Notes: a model not told the origin generated them from the sequence alone. Positions 35,840 through 44,041 are shown, counted from the first letter of the stretch. The stretch: 64,000 nucleotides of DNA from Leisingera daeponensis (GCF_019801465.1 NZ_JAHVJA010000015.1:1-64000); one strand, 5' to 3'. Numbers and translations are program-made.

Positions 35840-36676
35840 ATGGAAGATTACGAAAAACCACGGAAATGGGCGGACCCCAGGGTAAAGCTCTTCCCGCATC
35901 AGGTCGGCTTTACCTGCCCGCCGCATGACTTCGATGCGGCCCCTTCGGATTTCCTGCGCATGGCGCCGCGCAGCGTCGGCGTCCACGGCTGGATGCTGCA
36001 TGTGCCCGATTATGCGCACCGGCTGGACCAGCGGAGAAAGAACTTCGGCATGCTCGAGGATTTTCTTGAATGCATGGCGAACAACGGGGCCGATGTCTGC
36101 GCGCAGGTGGGATCGAACTGGGTGCATGCCTCCGGCCTGGGGGTCGAAGGGATCCGCCGGCATTGCGAGATGCTGAGCGACAAATACGAGACCCCGTTCC
36201 ACATGGCGGGCTATGCAATGGTCGAAGCGCTGCGCGCAAGCAACGTCGAGAAGGTCGCGCTGAATGCCTGCTACCATCCTGACAGCTGGTATAAGGGCAC
36301 CGTCCATTTCCTGAAGGAAGCCGGGTTCGACGTGGTCTGGGCCGGAAACTTCCACGACCAGGGCTGGTTCGCCTCGCAGCAGGAGGTCGACGACTGCATC
36401 TGGTGCTTTGACGAGGAGCTGATCTGGCGATCCTTCGACCGCACCGCCGAGCAAGCGCCCGATGCCGACGCCTACCTGATCAACGGAATGAGCAACTACC
36501 GCCGCCCGGCGGACGGGATCGCGCAGCGCCCGGTCCATTACGCCGCGGCGCTGGAGGAGCGCCTGGGCAAGCCGGTCATCGGCCATGACATCGCGCTTTA
36601 CTGGCGGATTTTCAAAACCCTTGGCCTCGCGCCGGAAACCGGACAGGGCAGCCTGCTCTCCTCACTGAAGGACTGA
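35840..36676 (+). CDS. Asp/Glu racemase-superfamily protein (maleate isomerase/arylmalonate decarboxylase-like)
   Basis: 278 residues. Fold markers of the maleate isomerase-arylmalonate decarboxylase group: DFLECMANNGADVCAQVGSN in the middle and HYAAALEERLGKPVIGHDIA with LYWRIFKTLGL at the C-terminus. The two catalytic cysteines of the superfamily appear to be absent. The positions usually occupied by Cys-Thr read QVGSNW and INGMSNY, with Gly where Cys is expected. It may be a non-canonical lyase or a binding protein. The first gene of a three-gene unit with a sulfotransferase-like protein and an FrhB-like flavoprotein. Confidence 0.75.
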   Translation: MEDYEKPRKWADPRVKLFPHQVGFTCPPHDFDAAPSDFLRMAPRSVGVHGWMLHVPDYAHRLDQRRKNFGMLEDFLECMANNGADVCAQVGSNWVHASGLGVEGIRRHCEMLSDKYETPFHMAGYAMVEALRASNVEKVALNACYHPDSWYKGTVHFLKEAGFDVVWAGNFHDQGWFASQQEVDDCIWCFDEELIWRSFDRTAEQAPDADAYLINGMSNYRRPADGIAQRPVHYAAALEERLGKPVIGHDIALYWRIFKTLGLAPETGQGSLLSSLKD

Positions 36677-36678
36677 CC

Positions 36679-37434
36679 ATGCACAAGATCGTTGCCCTTT
36701 GGGCCATTCCCCGCTCCACCTCCACTGCCTTCGAATGGATGATGCGGCAGCGCGGAGACCTGGACTGCCTGCACGAGCCGTTCGGCGAGGCCTGGTATCA
36801 GGGCGAGGACCCGCTTTGGCCGCGGTTCAGGGCGGGCGCGAAGACCACGCCCGGCCTCACCCTGGAAAGCGTCTGGGACGGCATCCGGGAGCGGGCCCGC
36901 TGCGGGCCGGTCTTCATCAAGGACTTTCCGCATTACATCAGCCACATGTGGAACCCGGAGTTCCTGTCGCATTTCACCCATGCCTTCCTGATCCGCGATC
37001 CGGCCAAGACAATCACCTCGATGCACCATAAGTGGCCCGATTTTGACGAGCTGGAAGTGGGCTTTCCCGAGCAGCGTGCGCTGTTCGACCTGCTGACCGC
37101 GCTGAACGGCACGCCGCCGCCGGTGATCGACAGCGACGACCTGCTGGAAAACCCTGCGGAGATGACGCGGGCCTTCTGTGAGGCTGTCGGCATCCCCTTC
37201 ATCGAAGAAGCGCTGAGCTGGGACGCCGGGGGCGACCCTTCCGCCCACAGCTGGTGGGACGGCGGCTCCTTCCATGCGAACCTCGCAAAATCCACCGGTC
37301 TCACGCCGCAAAAGCGCAAATACATCGATCTGCAGGACACGCCGGAGCGGGTGCGCCGGGTGCACCGCCGCATGAAACCGCATTACGACCACCTGCACGG
37401 GCACCGCCTCCGTGCAGGACTGGTCCCCTCCTAG
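36679..37434 (+). CDS. sulfotransferase family protein
   Basis: 251 residues. The N-terminal phosphosulfate-binding-like loop is WAIPRSTSTAFEWMM, followed by HEPFGEAWYQG, KDFPHYISHMW and the 3' phosphate-site-like segment AFLIRDPAKTITSMH. Proteins of this type move a sulfate from PAPS, but several members of the family in bacteria have no proven activity. It starts two bases after the racemase-like gene. Coexistence with a sulfatase and with sulfonate genes elsewhere in the window is notable, but the acceptor cannot be inferred. Confidence 0.82.
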   Translation: MHKIVALWAIPRSTSTAFEWMMRQRGDLDCLHEPFGEAWYQGEDPLWPRFRAGAKTTPGLTLESVWDGIRERARCGPVFIKDFPHYISHMWNPEFLSHFTHAFLIRDPAKTITSMHHKWPDFDELEVGFPEQRALFDLLTALNGTPPPVIDSDDLLENPAEMTRAFCEAVGIPFIEEALSWDAGGDPSAHSWWDGGSFHANLAKSTGLTPQKRKYIDLQDTPERVRRVHRRMKPHYDHLHGHRLRAGLVPS

Positions 37435-37452
37435 CGCGGAAGGAGCAGGGGC

Positions 37453-38652
37453 ATGCGGTCGCCGGGCTCTGTGAAAGAGGTTGTTGAAGCCGGGCTGTGC
37501 ATCGGTTGCGGGCTGTGCGAGGCGCTGGCGCCCGAGCAATGGAAGATGGGCTACACGCCGCAGGGACGGTTGCGCCCGTCGCGGACCGGATCAGGGTCCG
37601 ATGACGCGATCCTGCAGGCCTGCCCGGGCGCGGTTGCCCGCGCCAACGGCGAAGCTGCCCCGCTGGCGGATGCGGTCTGGGGCGGCTTTCACCGGATGCA
37701 GGAAGCCTGGGCCGGCGATCCGGACACCCGGTTCCGGGCGGCAACCGGCGGTGTCCTGACCGCGCTGGCCGCGCAGCTTCTGCGGTCCGGCGAGGCGCGT
37801 TTCATCCTGCATTGCGCCGCCAGCCCGGAAGCGCCGATGCGCAGCAGCTGGTGCATCAGTGAAACGCCCGGCCAGCTGTTGGAGCGCGCGGGGTCGCGCT
37901 ACGGGCCAAGCGACACGCTGGCCGGGCTGCGCGCGGCGCTGGACCGGGACGTGCCTTTCGCCGTTGTCGCGAAACCCTGCGATGCCGGCGCGCTGCGCGA
38001 GCTTGCCAAATCCGACCGGCGGCTGGCCCGGAACCTGGTGGCGGTGCTTGCCATGGTGTGCGGCGGCGCTTCGGATCTGGGCAAATCGCAGGCCGTGCTG
38101 GACGAATACGGGCTGTCCGAAGCGGATGTCACGCTGTTCCGCTACCGGGGCCACGGCAATCCGGGGCCGACCCGGATCGAAACGCGCGACGGCCGTGCCT
38201 TTGAAAAAACCTATGGCGAGATGTGGGCTGACGAAAGCGGGTGGCGTATCCAGACCCGCTGCAAGATCTGTCCCGACGCCCTGGGCGAAGCCGCGGATAT
38301 TGCAGCCGCGGACATATGGCCCGGCGCCAGCCCGGAGGGCGAAGACGCGGGGTTCAACGGGGTGATCACGCGGACGGAAGCCGGCGAACGGCTTTTCCGT
38401 GCCGCCTGCGAGGCCGGGGGGCTGACCGCCGGCGCTGCGATCACGCCCCGTCAGTTCGACTCCTTTCAGCCGCATCAGGTCCGCAAGAAACAGGCGCTGC
38501 TTGCCAGGCTCAGGGGCATGGCCGCAGCAGGGTCGCCGGTGTATGCGCACGAGGGGCTGCGGCTGGAAGCGCTTGACAGCCAGGATGCGCAGGAAGAGGC
38601 GGGGACCCTGCTGCGGGTCAGCGGCGGCAGGTTCCGCGAAGATCTTGCCTAG
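37453..38652 (+). CDS. FrhB-like (coenzyme F420 hydrogenase/dehydrogenase beta subunit family) flavoprotein
   Basis: 399 residues. A ferredoxin-like start (GLCIGCGLCEALAPEQW) is followed by the FrhB N domain (FRAATGGVLTALAAQLLRSG) and FrhB C domain (VAKPCDAGALRELAKSDRRL; RCKICPDALGEAADIAAADI). These iron-sulfur flavoproteins move electrons between ferredoxin-like clusters and a flavin or deazaflavin; bacterial members without F420 include hydroxymethyl-chlorophyllide reductase. Rhodobacteraceae are not known for F420, so the electron donor is probably ferredoxin. A reductase for the product of the dioxygenase/aldolase cassette is one guess. No start-proximal oddity; 18 bases after the sulfotransferase. 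Confidence 0.82.
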   Translation: MRSPGSVKEVVEAGLCIGCGLCEALAPEQWKMGYTPQGRLRPSRTGSGSDDAILQACPGAVARANGEAAPLADAVWGGFHRMQEAWAGDPDTRFRAATGGVLTALAAQLLRSGEARFILHCAASPEAPMRSSWCISETPGQLLERAGSRYGPSDTLAGLRAALDRDVPFAVVAKPCDAGALRELAKSDRRLARNLVAVLAMVCGGASDLGKSQAVLDEYGLSEADVTLFRYRGHGNPGPTRIETRDGRAFEKTYGEMWADESGWRIQTRCKICPDALGEAADIAAADIWPGASPEGEDAGFNGVITRTEAGERLFRAACEAGGLTAGAAITPRQFDSFQPHQVRKKQALLARLRGMAAAGSPVYAHEGLRLEALDSQDAQEEAGTLLRVSGGRFREDLA

Positions 38653-38693
38653 CGGCGGCGAGGCCGCGGGGACCCCGGCTGCACGCGGGCCTT

Positions 38694-38725
38694 GGCTGCG
38701 ATCCGGGGCGCGAAGGATCGCAGCC
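38694..38725. terminator. hairpin terminator between convergent genes
   Basis: GGCTGCGATCC, loop GGGGCGCGAA, GGATCGCAGCC: a perfect 11-bp stem between the ends of the FrhB-like gene (plus) and the quinone oxidoreductase gene (minus). It is followed by TTCAG and has no long T-run. Confidence 0.65.
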
Positions 38726-38726
38726 T

Positions 38727-39776
38727 TCAGGGAACCGCAAGAACGATTTTGCCGGTATGACCCTTTCGGCCGAAGCTTTCCTGTGCCTTGGCAATGTCCG
38801 CCAGAGCGTAGGTTTCCGCGACCAGGGGCCTGATGTCGCCGCGTTCGATACGGGCCACCAGATTGGCGAAGACCCCGGGCGCCAGAACCGTGCAGCCGAA
38901 GAAGCTGAGATCCTTCAGGTAGAGTGTGCGCACGTCCAGCTCGACCGTGTGGCCGCCGATTGCGCCTGCGACCGCATAGCGCCCGCCCGGGCGCAGCACA
39001 TCCAGCAAGGCCGGCCATTTCGGGCCTGCCACCAGATCGATCACCGCATCGGCCCGGTCGGCGCCGAGTTCCGCAACCACATCATCCTCACGGCTGAGCG
39101 TCCTTGCAGCGCCAAGATCGCGCAGGGCGCCGGCCTTGGCAGGGCTGGTTACCGCGATCACGGTGGCGCCGCGGGCGCGCGCCAGCTGCACGGCGGCCGA
39201 GCCCACGCCCCCCGAGGCGCCGGTCACCAGAACCGTTTCGCCGGATTGAACATTCGCCCGGGTGAGCATGTTTTCGGCGGTCGAGTAAGAGCAGGGAAAG
39301 GAGGCCAGCTCAGCATCCGTCAGGCTGCTGCTGACAGGGTGGGCATGGCGGCCGGCAACCCGCGCATATTGGGCAAAACCGCCGTCGCACTCGGACCCGA
39401 AGTACCAGGGGGTTTCCAGAACCTCCCCGTCCGCTTCGCGGATGCAGGGTTCGATCAGGACGCGTTCCCCGATCCTGCCGGGGTCAACCTCAGCACCGAC
39501 CGCGGCGATTTCCCCGCAGACGTCCGCGCCCTGGATGCGGGGAAATTCCAACGCCTTGCCGGACCAGCTTGCGTCATCCGCGGCTCCCTCCCCTTTCGAA
39601 TACCAGGCGGTCCGGGTGTTGATATCGGTGTTGTTCACCGCCGCCGCCCGCACCCGCACGACCACGTCGCGCGGCCCCGGCCGCGGAACAGGCAGGTCAT
39701 CGCGCCATTCCAGCCTTTCCGGCCCGCCGTGCCCGGTCAGCACCACGCCGCTCATTCTGTCGCTCAGCATATCCAT
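38727..39776 (-). CDS. zinc-type alcohol dehydrogenase/quinone oxidoreductase family protein
   Basis: 349 residues. Medium-chain reductase fold: N-terminal GroES-like domain (VRVRAAAVNNTDINTR; IQGADVCGEIAAVG) and NAD(P) site VLVTGASGGVGSAAVQLARA. The catalytic zinc ligands of true alcohol dehydrogenases are not all present, so NADPH:quinone or enone reductase activity is more likely. It is divergent from a TetR regulator, with two operator-like palindromes in between. The pair looks like a small stress or detoxification unit induced by an electrophile. Confidence 0.87.
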   Translation of the reverse strand: MDMLSDRMSGVVLTGHGGPERLEWRDDLPVPRPGPRDVVVRVRAAAVNNTDINTRTAWYSKGEGAADDASWSGKALEFPRIQGADVCGEIAAVGAEVDPGRIGERVLIEPCIREADGEVLETPWYFGSECDGGFAQYARVAGRHAHPVSSSLTDAELASFPCSYSTAENMLTRANVQSGETVLVTGASGGVGSAAVQLARARGATVIAVTSPAKAGALRDLGAARTLSREDDVVAELGADRADAVIDLVAGPKWPALLDVLRPGGRYAVAGAIGGHTVELDVRTLYLKDLSFFGCTVLAPGVFANLVARIERGDIRPLVAETYALADIAKAQESFGRKGHTGKIVLAVP

Positions 39777-39785
39777 CCGCCTTCT

Positions 39786-39803
39786 GTAGAATCATCATTC
39801 TAC
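39786..39803. promoter_or_regulatory. TetR operator 1
   Basis: GTAGAATCATCATTCTAC: arms GTAGAAT/ATTCTAC around four bases. It lies 10 bases upstream of the oxidoreductase ATG. A second copy begins 26 bases further on. Confidence 0.7.
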
Positions 39804-39811
39804 TTGCCTTG

Positions 39812-39829
39812 GTAGAATGATCGTTCTAC
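39812..39829. promoter_or_regulatory. TetR operator 2
   Basis: GTAGAATGATCGTTCTAC: arms GTAGAA/TTCTAC, nearly palindromic throughout. It lies 11 bases upstream of the tetR ATG. With operator 1 it would let the regulator repress both divergent genes. Confidence 0.7.
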
Positions 39830-39839
39830 ACAGTCAAGC

Positions 39840-40358
39840 ATGACCGACACCGCCACCAGAATTGCTGCCGGCCTGGAACAGGCCTTTGTCGAGTTCGGCT
39901 TTGCCGAACCGGCCGTGGAGACTCTGCGAGAGGCCGCCGGGGTCAGCATGCGCACGCTTTACAAGTACACGCCGTCCCGCGACGACATGGTTCTGAGCGC
40001 CTTGGAGCACCGCCACCGCCGCTACTTGGAGCACATCTTCGGGGGGCTGCCGGACACCGGTCCGGGCGCGCTTGCAGAGATTATCAGCCGGATTGCGCAA
40101 TGGATGGCGCAGGAGGCGCCGCGCGGCTGCCTGTTTCATGCCGCCGTTGCAGCTGCGCCTCAGAACGAGCGCCTTCGGGAATTGCTGAAGCACCACAAGG
40201 CCGAAGTCGCGTCCAGGGCGGCCAGGGCCGCCGGCATCGAGGACCGAGAACTGGATCTTTCGCTGATCTTCGAGGGTCTTACTCAAAGCTGGCCGCTGCA
40301 CGGGGAGGCCGCTGCAAACAGCGCCCGGAGCCTGACGGAAAGCCTGTTCGCAGGCTGA
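39840..40358 (+). CDS. TetR-family transcriptional regulator
   Basis: 172 residues, shorter than most of the family. The N-terminal helix-turn-helix region reads GFAEPAVETLREAAGVSMRT, LYKYTPSRDDMV. It is divergent from the quinone oxidoreductase gene across two matching palindromes, which are very likely its binding sites. The ligand is unknown; electrophilic quinones or enones are typical inducers for such pairs. Confidence 0.85.
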   Translation: MTDTATRIAAGLEQAFVEFGFAEPAVETLREAAGVSMRTLYKYTPSRDDMVLSALEHRHRRYLEHIFGGLPDTGPGALAEIISRIAQWMAQEAPRGCLFHAAVAAAPQNERLRELLKHHKAEVASRAARAAGIEDRELDLSLIFEGLTQSWPLHGEAAANSARSLTESLFAG

Positions 40359-40426
40359 GCGGGGCGCGTTGCTTTCCGGCCTGCGCAACCGGAAAAGTCT
40401 CTCAGTTGGAGAAAGATAAAGGAATG

Positions 40427-40484
40427 ATTCAGCTTTTCAGGGTACTCTCAAAGCCTGGGTATCCCCGCAAGAAAAGCTGAGAAT
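40427..40484. repeat. long nested inverted repeat
   Basis: ATTCAGCTTTTC (40427-40438) and GAAAAGCTGAGAAT (40471-40484) pair over 10 or more bases. Inside are GGGTAC and GTATCCC, which can extend the stem. The 40359-40569 gap holds no gene. The structure may be the tetR terminator (a short T-run follows, GAATTTTAG) or a structured element upstream of the PhnD-like gene. Confidence 0.5.
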
Positions 40485-40569
40485 TTTAGTCTTTGCCTTC
40501 CTGGCCGCGCAGTATGCGGTATTCAATTCCTTGCCTTGTGCTGTCTGCAGAAATGAGAGGAATAGCCCC

Positions 40570-41466
40570 TTGAACCTCAAGAATGCAGTCCCCTTAGCCA
40601 TTCTTTGCCTTGGCCTGCTGTTCAGTCATGCTGCCGCGGCCGGCAGCCTGGTCATCGGCACAATCAGCGACGAGTCAGTGAAGGAAACCCGTATTTTCCT
40701 GCCCTTTGCCGAATACCTGGCAGCGCAGCTCCAGGAGGAAGGGATCACGGCAGGCGAAGTCAGAATTGCCCGGAACATTGCCCATATGGCGGAATTGCTG
40801 AGCAGAGGAGAGGTCGATGTCTTTGTTGACAGCCCTCTTGTCTCGCTTGCGGTCCGGGCAAGATGCGGCAGCCGTTTGGTGGCGCGGAGGTGGAAAAAGG
40901 GTGTCGCCGAATACCGGTCTGTCGTCTTTGTCCGCCGGGACAGCGGCATCCAATCGCTGGAAGACCTGAAGGGCAGGGTCATCGCATTTGAAGAGGCATT
41001 CTCGTCCAGCGGCTACATCCTGCCGCGGCACTCGATCGCAACCCAGGGCGTGCAATTGGCTGCGATGAGCGGCCCGCGTGCGGAGCGGCCTGCGGATGCC
41101 ACGGGCTATGTGTTTTCCGGGGACGACGAAAACACCATCGAATGGGTGCTGCGCGGGCTGGTGGACGCCGGTGCCATGTCGCTGAGGGGGCTGAAAAGGC
41201 GCGCTGGCGATGACTTCGGCAGCCTCGAAGTGCTGTTGGAAACCGAAAGCATCCCCCGCCATGTGGTCAGCGTGTCCCCTGGAACAACCGCAGCCTTCTC
41301 CTCGGCGCTGCAGGCAGCGCTGGTCAGTATGGACCAAGGCAATGAAGGCCGCAAAGTTCTGGAGAGCTTTGAAAGAACCACGAAATTCGATGCCATACCG
41401 GACCAGACGCTGGACATGCTGGATGAATTCGAGAAACCGGTGACAGCCCTGATCGGCGGAAATTGA
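40570..41466 (+). CDS. PhnD-like phosphate/phosphonate-type periplasmic binding protein
   Basis: 298 residues from TTG 40570. GAGAGGA lies 8 bases before it, and this start places the signal peptide (LKNAVPLAILCLGLLFSHAA) at the N-terminus. The PhnD/SsuA-like fold shows LVIGTISDESVKETRIFLPF, VDVFVDSPLVSLAVRA, VVFVRRDSGIQSLEDLKGRV and AFEEAFSSSGYILPR. No phosphonate permease or ATPase is near. The histidine kinase gene that follows after one base suggests this is a sensor-accessory protein that presents a ligand to the kinase, as known for other PhnD-like sensors. The ligand may be an oxyanion but is unknown. Confidence 0.85.
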   Translation: MNLKNAVPLAILCLGLLFSHAAAAGSLVIGTISDESVKETRIFLPFAEYLAAQLQEEGITAGEVRIARNIAHMAELLSRGEVDVFVDSPLVSLAVRARCGSRLVARRWKKGVAEYRSVVFVRRDSGIQSLEDLKGRVIAFEEAFSSSGYILPRHSIATQGVQLAAMSGPRAERPADATGYVFSGDDENTIEWVLRGLVDAGAMSLRGLKRRAGDDFGSLEVLLETESIPRHVVSVSPGTTAAFSSALQAALVSMDQGNEGRKVLESFERTTKFDAIPDQTLDMLDEFEKPVTALIGGN

Positions 41467-41473
41467 GTTGCCT

Positions 41474-42970
41474 ATGGCGGGCCTCACGACAAAACTGGTG
41501 GTCTACACGGTTCTGATCGTCTTTGCGGTTGCAGGAGCGGTTTCGGCCATTTCGATCACCCTGGCCCACCAGGCATCCGTTGCCGCGTACGAGCGACACG
41601 CAAACGTTCTGGCAAAGACACTGGGCGAGGCGGTTCTGGAACCGCTGTATGAGCTGAATGTCAAACAGATGCGCCAGCAGGTGAGCTCGGTCCATGCCGG
41701 AGAGGGCGCCTTGCGGGTGATGATCCTGGATGCCGGGACCCGTGTCCTGACCGACGGCACCGATGACAACCCGCTGCGGGGCAGGCAGTTCAGCGCACCC
41801 TTTCTGCGGCAGGCCCGGGAGAATGCCGAATGGGTCACCCGGCTTGAGGACGGGGTGATCCAGGTTGCCGGCCCGGTGCAGGCCACCGCCGACCGGCGTC
41901 TGGGGTATGTGGTGCTTGAGTTCTCCACCGCCCGGCTTGACGCCGAATGGATGCAGCATGTCCGGCTGACCCTGCTTCTGGCCGGTGTCTGTGCCGGTCT
42001 TGCGTCCGTTGCCGCTGTCATCATGGCGAATTGGATAACCCGGCCGATCAAGCGGCTGACGGACTTTGCCACCAGCATCCGCCTGGGCAGCACCAAGCGT
42101 TCAGTGCCCGAGTGCGGACAGGATGAAGTCGGCCGCCTGGCGGATGCATTCACCGATGTTCTGAACCATTTGGACCGCAGCAATGCGGAGCTGAAGGCGC
42201 TGGCGAACTCGCTTGAGCACAAGGTGAAGGAAAGGACGCAGGCCGCTGAAGCGGGGAACAAGGCAAAGTCCGAGTTTCTGGCGACAATGAGCCACGAGAT
42301 CAGGACCCCGATGAATGCGGTGCTGGGAATGGCCTCCCTGCTGGAGGAAACCAGCCTGGACGAGGAGCAGGCGCTGTATGCCAGGACAATTTCGGAATCC
42401 GGCGAAGCGCTGCTGGCTGTCATCAACGGGATTCTGGACTTCTCGAAGATCGAGGCCGGGAAGCTGGAGCTGCGGACCGCGCCGCTTGACCTGGAGGAGC
42501 TCCTGAGCGGGGTGGTCCGGATGCTGGCTCCCAATCCGGCGGAAAACCAGGTCGCGCTGCGGCTGGAGTATGATGCCGGGGCGCCTAAGGGGATTCTGGG
42601 AGATGAAGGCCGGATCCGGCAGATCATTGTGAACCTGGTCGGCAATGCGCTGAAATTCACCGAAGCCGGGTCGGTGACGGTCAGAGTCACCGGCCGGGTC
42701 GCTGACAGAAGGGCGGGGCTGCGGATTGCGGTGACGGATACCGGCGTCGGCATTCCCGAAGACAGTCTGGAGAAAATCTTCACGGCATTTTCACAGGCCA
42801 ACAGCACCGCGTCCCGGGACTTCGGCGGCACCGGGCTGGGGCTGGCGATCGCTTCCCGTCTCGCGCATCTGATGGGGGGCGGTATTGAGGTCCAGTCCAT
42901 GCCCGGCAAGGGGTCCACGTTCACCTTCACTTGCGACTTTGCCACCGCTGACGATCTGGTGACGGGGTAA
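41474..42970 (+). CDS. hybrid-type sensor histidine kinase without receiver domain
   Basis: 498 residues from ATG 41474; a TTG at 41468 is also possible. Membrane segments near residues 8-30 and 165-185 flank a periplasmic sensor region. HAMP (NWITRPIKRLTDFATSIRLG), a coiled linker, the HisKA H-box (ATMSHEIRTPMNAVLGMASL) and the ATPase domain (NLVGNALKFTEAG; DTGVGIPEDSLEKIF; GGTGLGLAIASRL) follow. The domain style is that of hybrid kinases, but no receiver or Hpt follows and no response regulator gene is adjacent. It is paired with the PhnD-like protein. Confidence 0.88.
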   Translation: MAGLTTKLVVYTVLIVFAVAGAVSAISITLAHQASVAAYERHANVLAKTLGEAVLEPLYELNVKQMRQQVSSVHAGEGALRVMILDAGTRVLTDGTDDNPLRGRQFSAPFLRQARENAEWVTRLEDGVIQVAGPVQATADRRLGYVVLEFSTARLDAEWMQHVRLTLLLAGVCAGLASVAAVIMANWITRPIKRLTDFATSIRLGSTKRSVPECGQDEVGRLADAFTDVLNHLDRSNAELKALANSLEHKVKERTQAAEAGNKAKSEFLATMSHEIRTPMNAVLGMASLLEETSLDEEQALYARTISESGEALLAVINGILDFSKIEAGKLELRTAPLDLEELLSGVVRMLAPNPAENQVALRLEYDAGAPKGILGDEGRIRQIIVNLVGNALKFTEAGSVTVRVTGRVADRRAGLRIAVTDTGVGIPEDSLEKIFTAFSQANSTASRDFGGTGLGLAIASRLAHLMGGGIEVQSMPGKGSTFTFTCDFATADDLVTG

Positions 42971-43132
42971 TCCCTGTGTGCAATGCCGGCGGCCTTGGCC
43001 CGGCGGAGCGGCCTTGCAGGGGCGGGAATAACCCAACAGCGGAACTGAGCTGACCGGCGGCCCGGGCCGCGTGGCTCTTGGATTGCGTTTGCCTTTGTTG
43101 CTAGGAAGGCCAGGCAGCAGGTGGAGACAGGC

Positions 43133-44041
43133 ATGAGCGCAAAGATCAGCTTCAAGCAGCTGCAGGCCCTGGAAGCGGTGGCCCGGCTTGGCAGCTTCAC
43201 ACTGGCCGCCAAGGAGCTCGGGGTGTCGCAGCCGACAGTGTCCAATCTCGTCTACTCGCTGGAGCAGCAGTATCAGTGCCGTCTGCTTGACCGGACCGGC
43301 ACAACGATTTCACCGACCGCGGCGCTGGACGAGGTGAGGGCCGACATCAGGGCGCTTATCGCGTTGGGCAATTCCATTGCCAGCCAGCTCAGCTCCGGCC
43401 AGGATTTACTGACCGGCAAGTTTCAGATCGGGTACTCAACTTATCAAATCGCGATGCCGCCGATTGCGGAGTTTGTCCGGGCCCATCCCGGCGTTGATGT
43501 TACCGCCCGTGCCTTGGCCTCGCATGATCTGCTGCCGCTGCTGTATGCGGGGGACTTCGATGTGGGGTTCGTCACGGCAAAAGAGCTGCCCCCGGACCTG
43601 GAGGGGATAAAGATCGCGGAAACCCGGATCGGGCTGGTGGTGCCGGATGCACACCCGCTGGCCAAGGCCGGTACGGCGGCCTGGGAGGACGCGGCAAATC
43701 TGAAACTGATCCAGCGCGAACCGTCGTCGTCCACCCGTCAGATTTTCGAAGCGGCAGCGCGGCTGGCGCAAACCTCGCTGACAACTATCCTGGGCCTTGG
43801 GTCCTGGGGGTCGATCCGCACGCTGGTGAAATCCGGTGCCGGTATCGGCGTTGCCTTTGCGCAGGAATGCCAGGACGAGCCGGGCGTCAGCTTTGTGCCG
43901 ATCAAGGACAACAATCTGACGGCGCATCATTGTCTGGCCTGCCTTCCCGCCATGCGCGGGACGGCGGCGGTGGACAGGTTCTTCCGGATCGCGGATGGGC
44001 TGCGCGATTGTGACGCTTTGTTGTCATCGGCCAAGCCATAG
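43133..44041 (+). CDS. LysR-family transcriptional regulator
   Basis: 302 residues from ATG 43133, with GGTGGA before it. The helix-turn-helix is FKQLQALEAVARLGSFTLAA, KELGVSQPTVSNLVYSLEQ. The effector domain contains KFQIGYSTYQIAMPPIAEF. It stands 80 bases upstream of the ABC transporter operon on the same strand and probably controls it, with or without the kinase upstream. The 162-base gap before it holds no gene. Confidence 0.87.
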   Translation: MSAKISFKQLQALEAVARLGSFTLAAKELGVSQPTVSNLVYSLEQQYQCRLLDRTGTTISPTAALDEVRADIRALIALGNSIASQLSSGQDLLTGKFQIGYSTYQIAMPPIAEFVRAHPGVDVTARALASHDLLPLLYAGDFDVGFVTAKELPPDLEGIKIAETRIGLVVPDAHPLAKAGTAAWEDAANLKLIQREPSSSTRQIFEAAARLAQTSLTTILGLGSWGSIRTLVKSGAGIGVAFAQECQDEPGVSFVPIKDNNLTAHHCLACLPAMRGTAAVDRFFRIADGLRDCDALLSSAKP

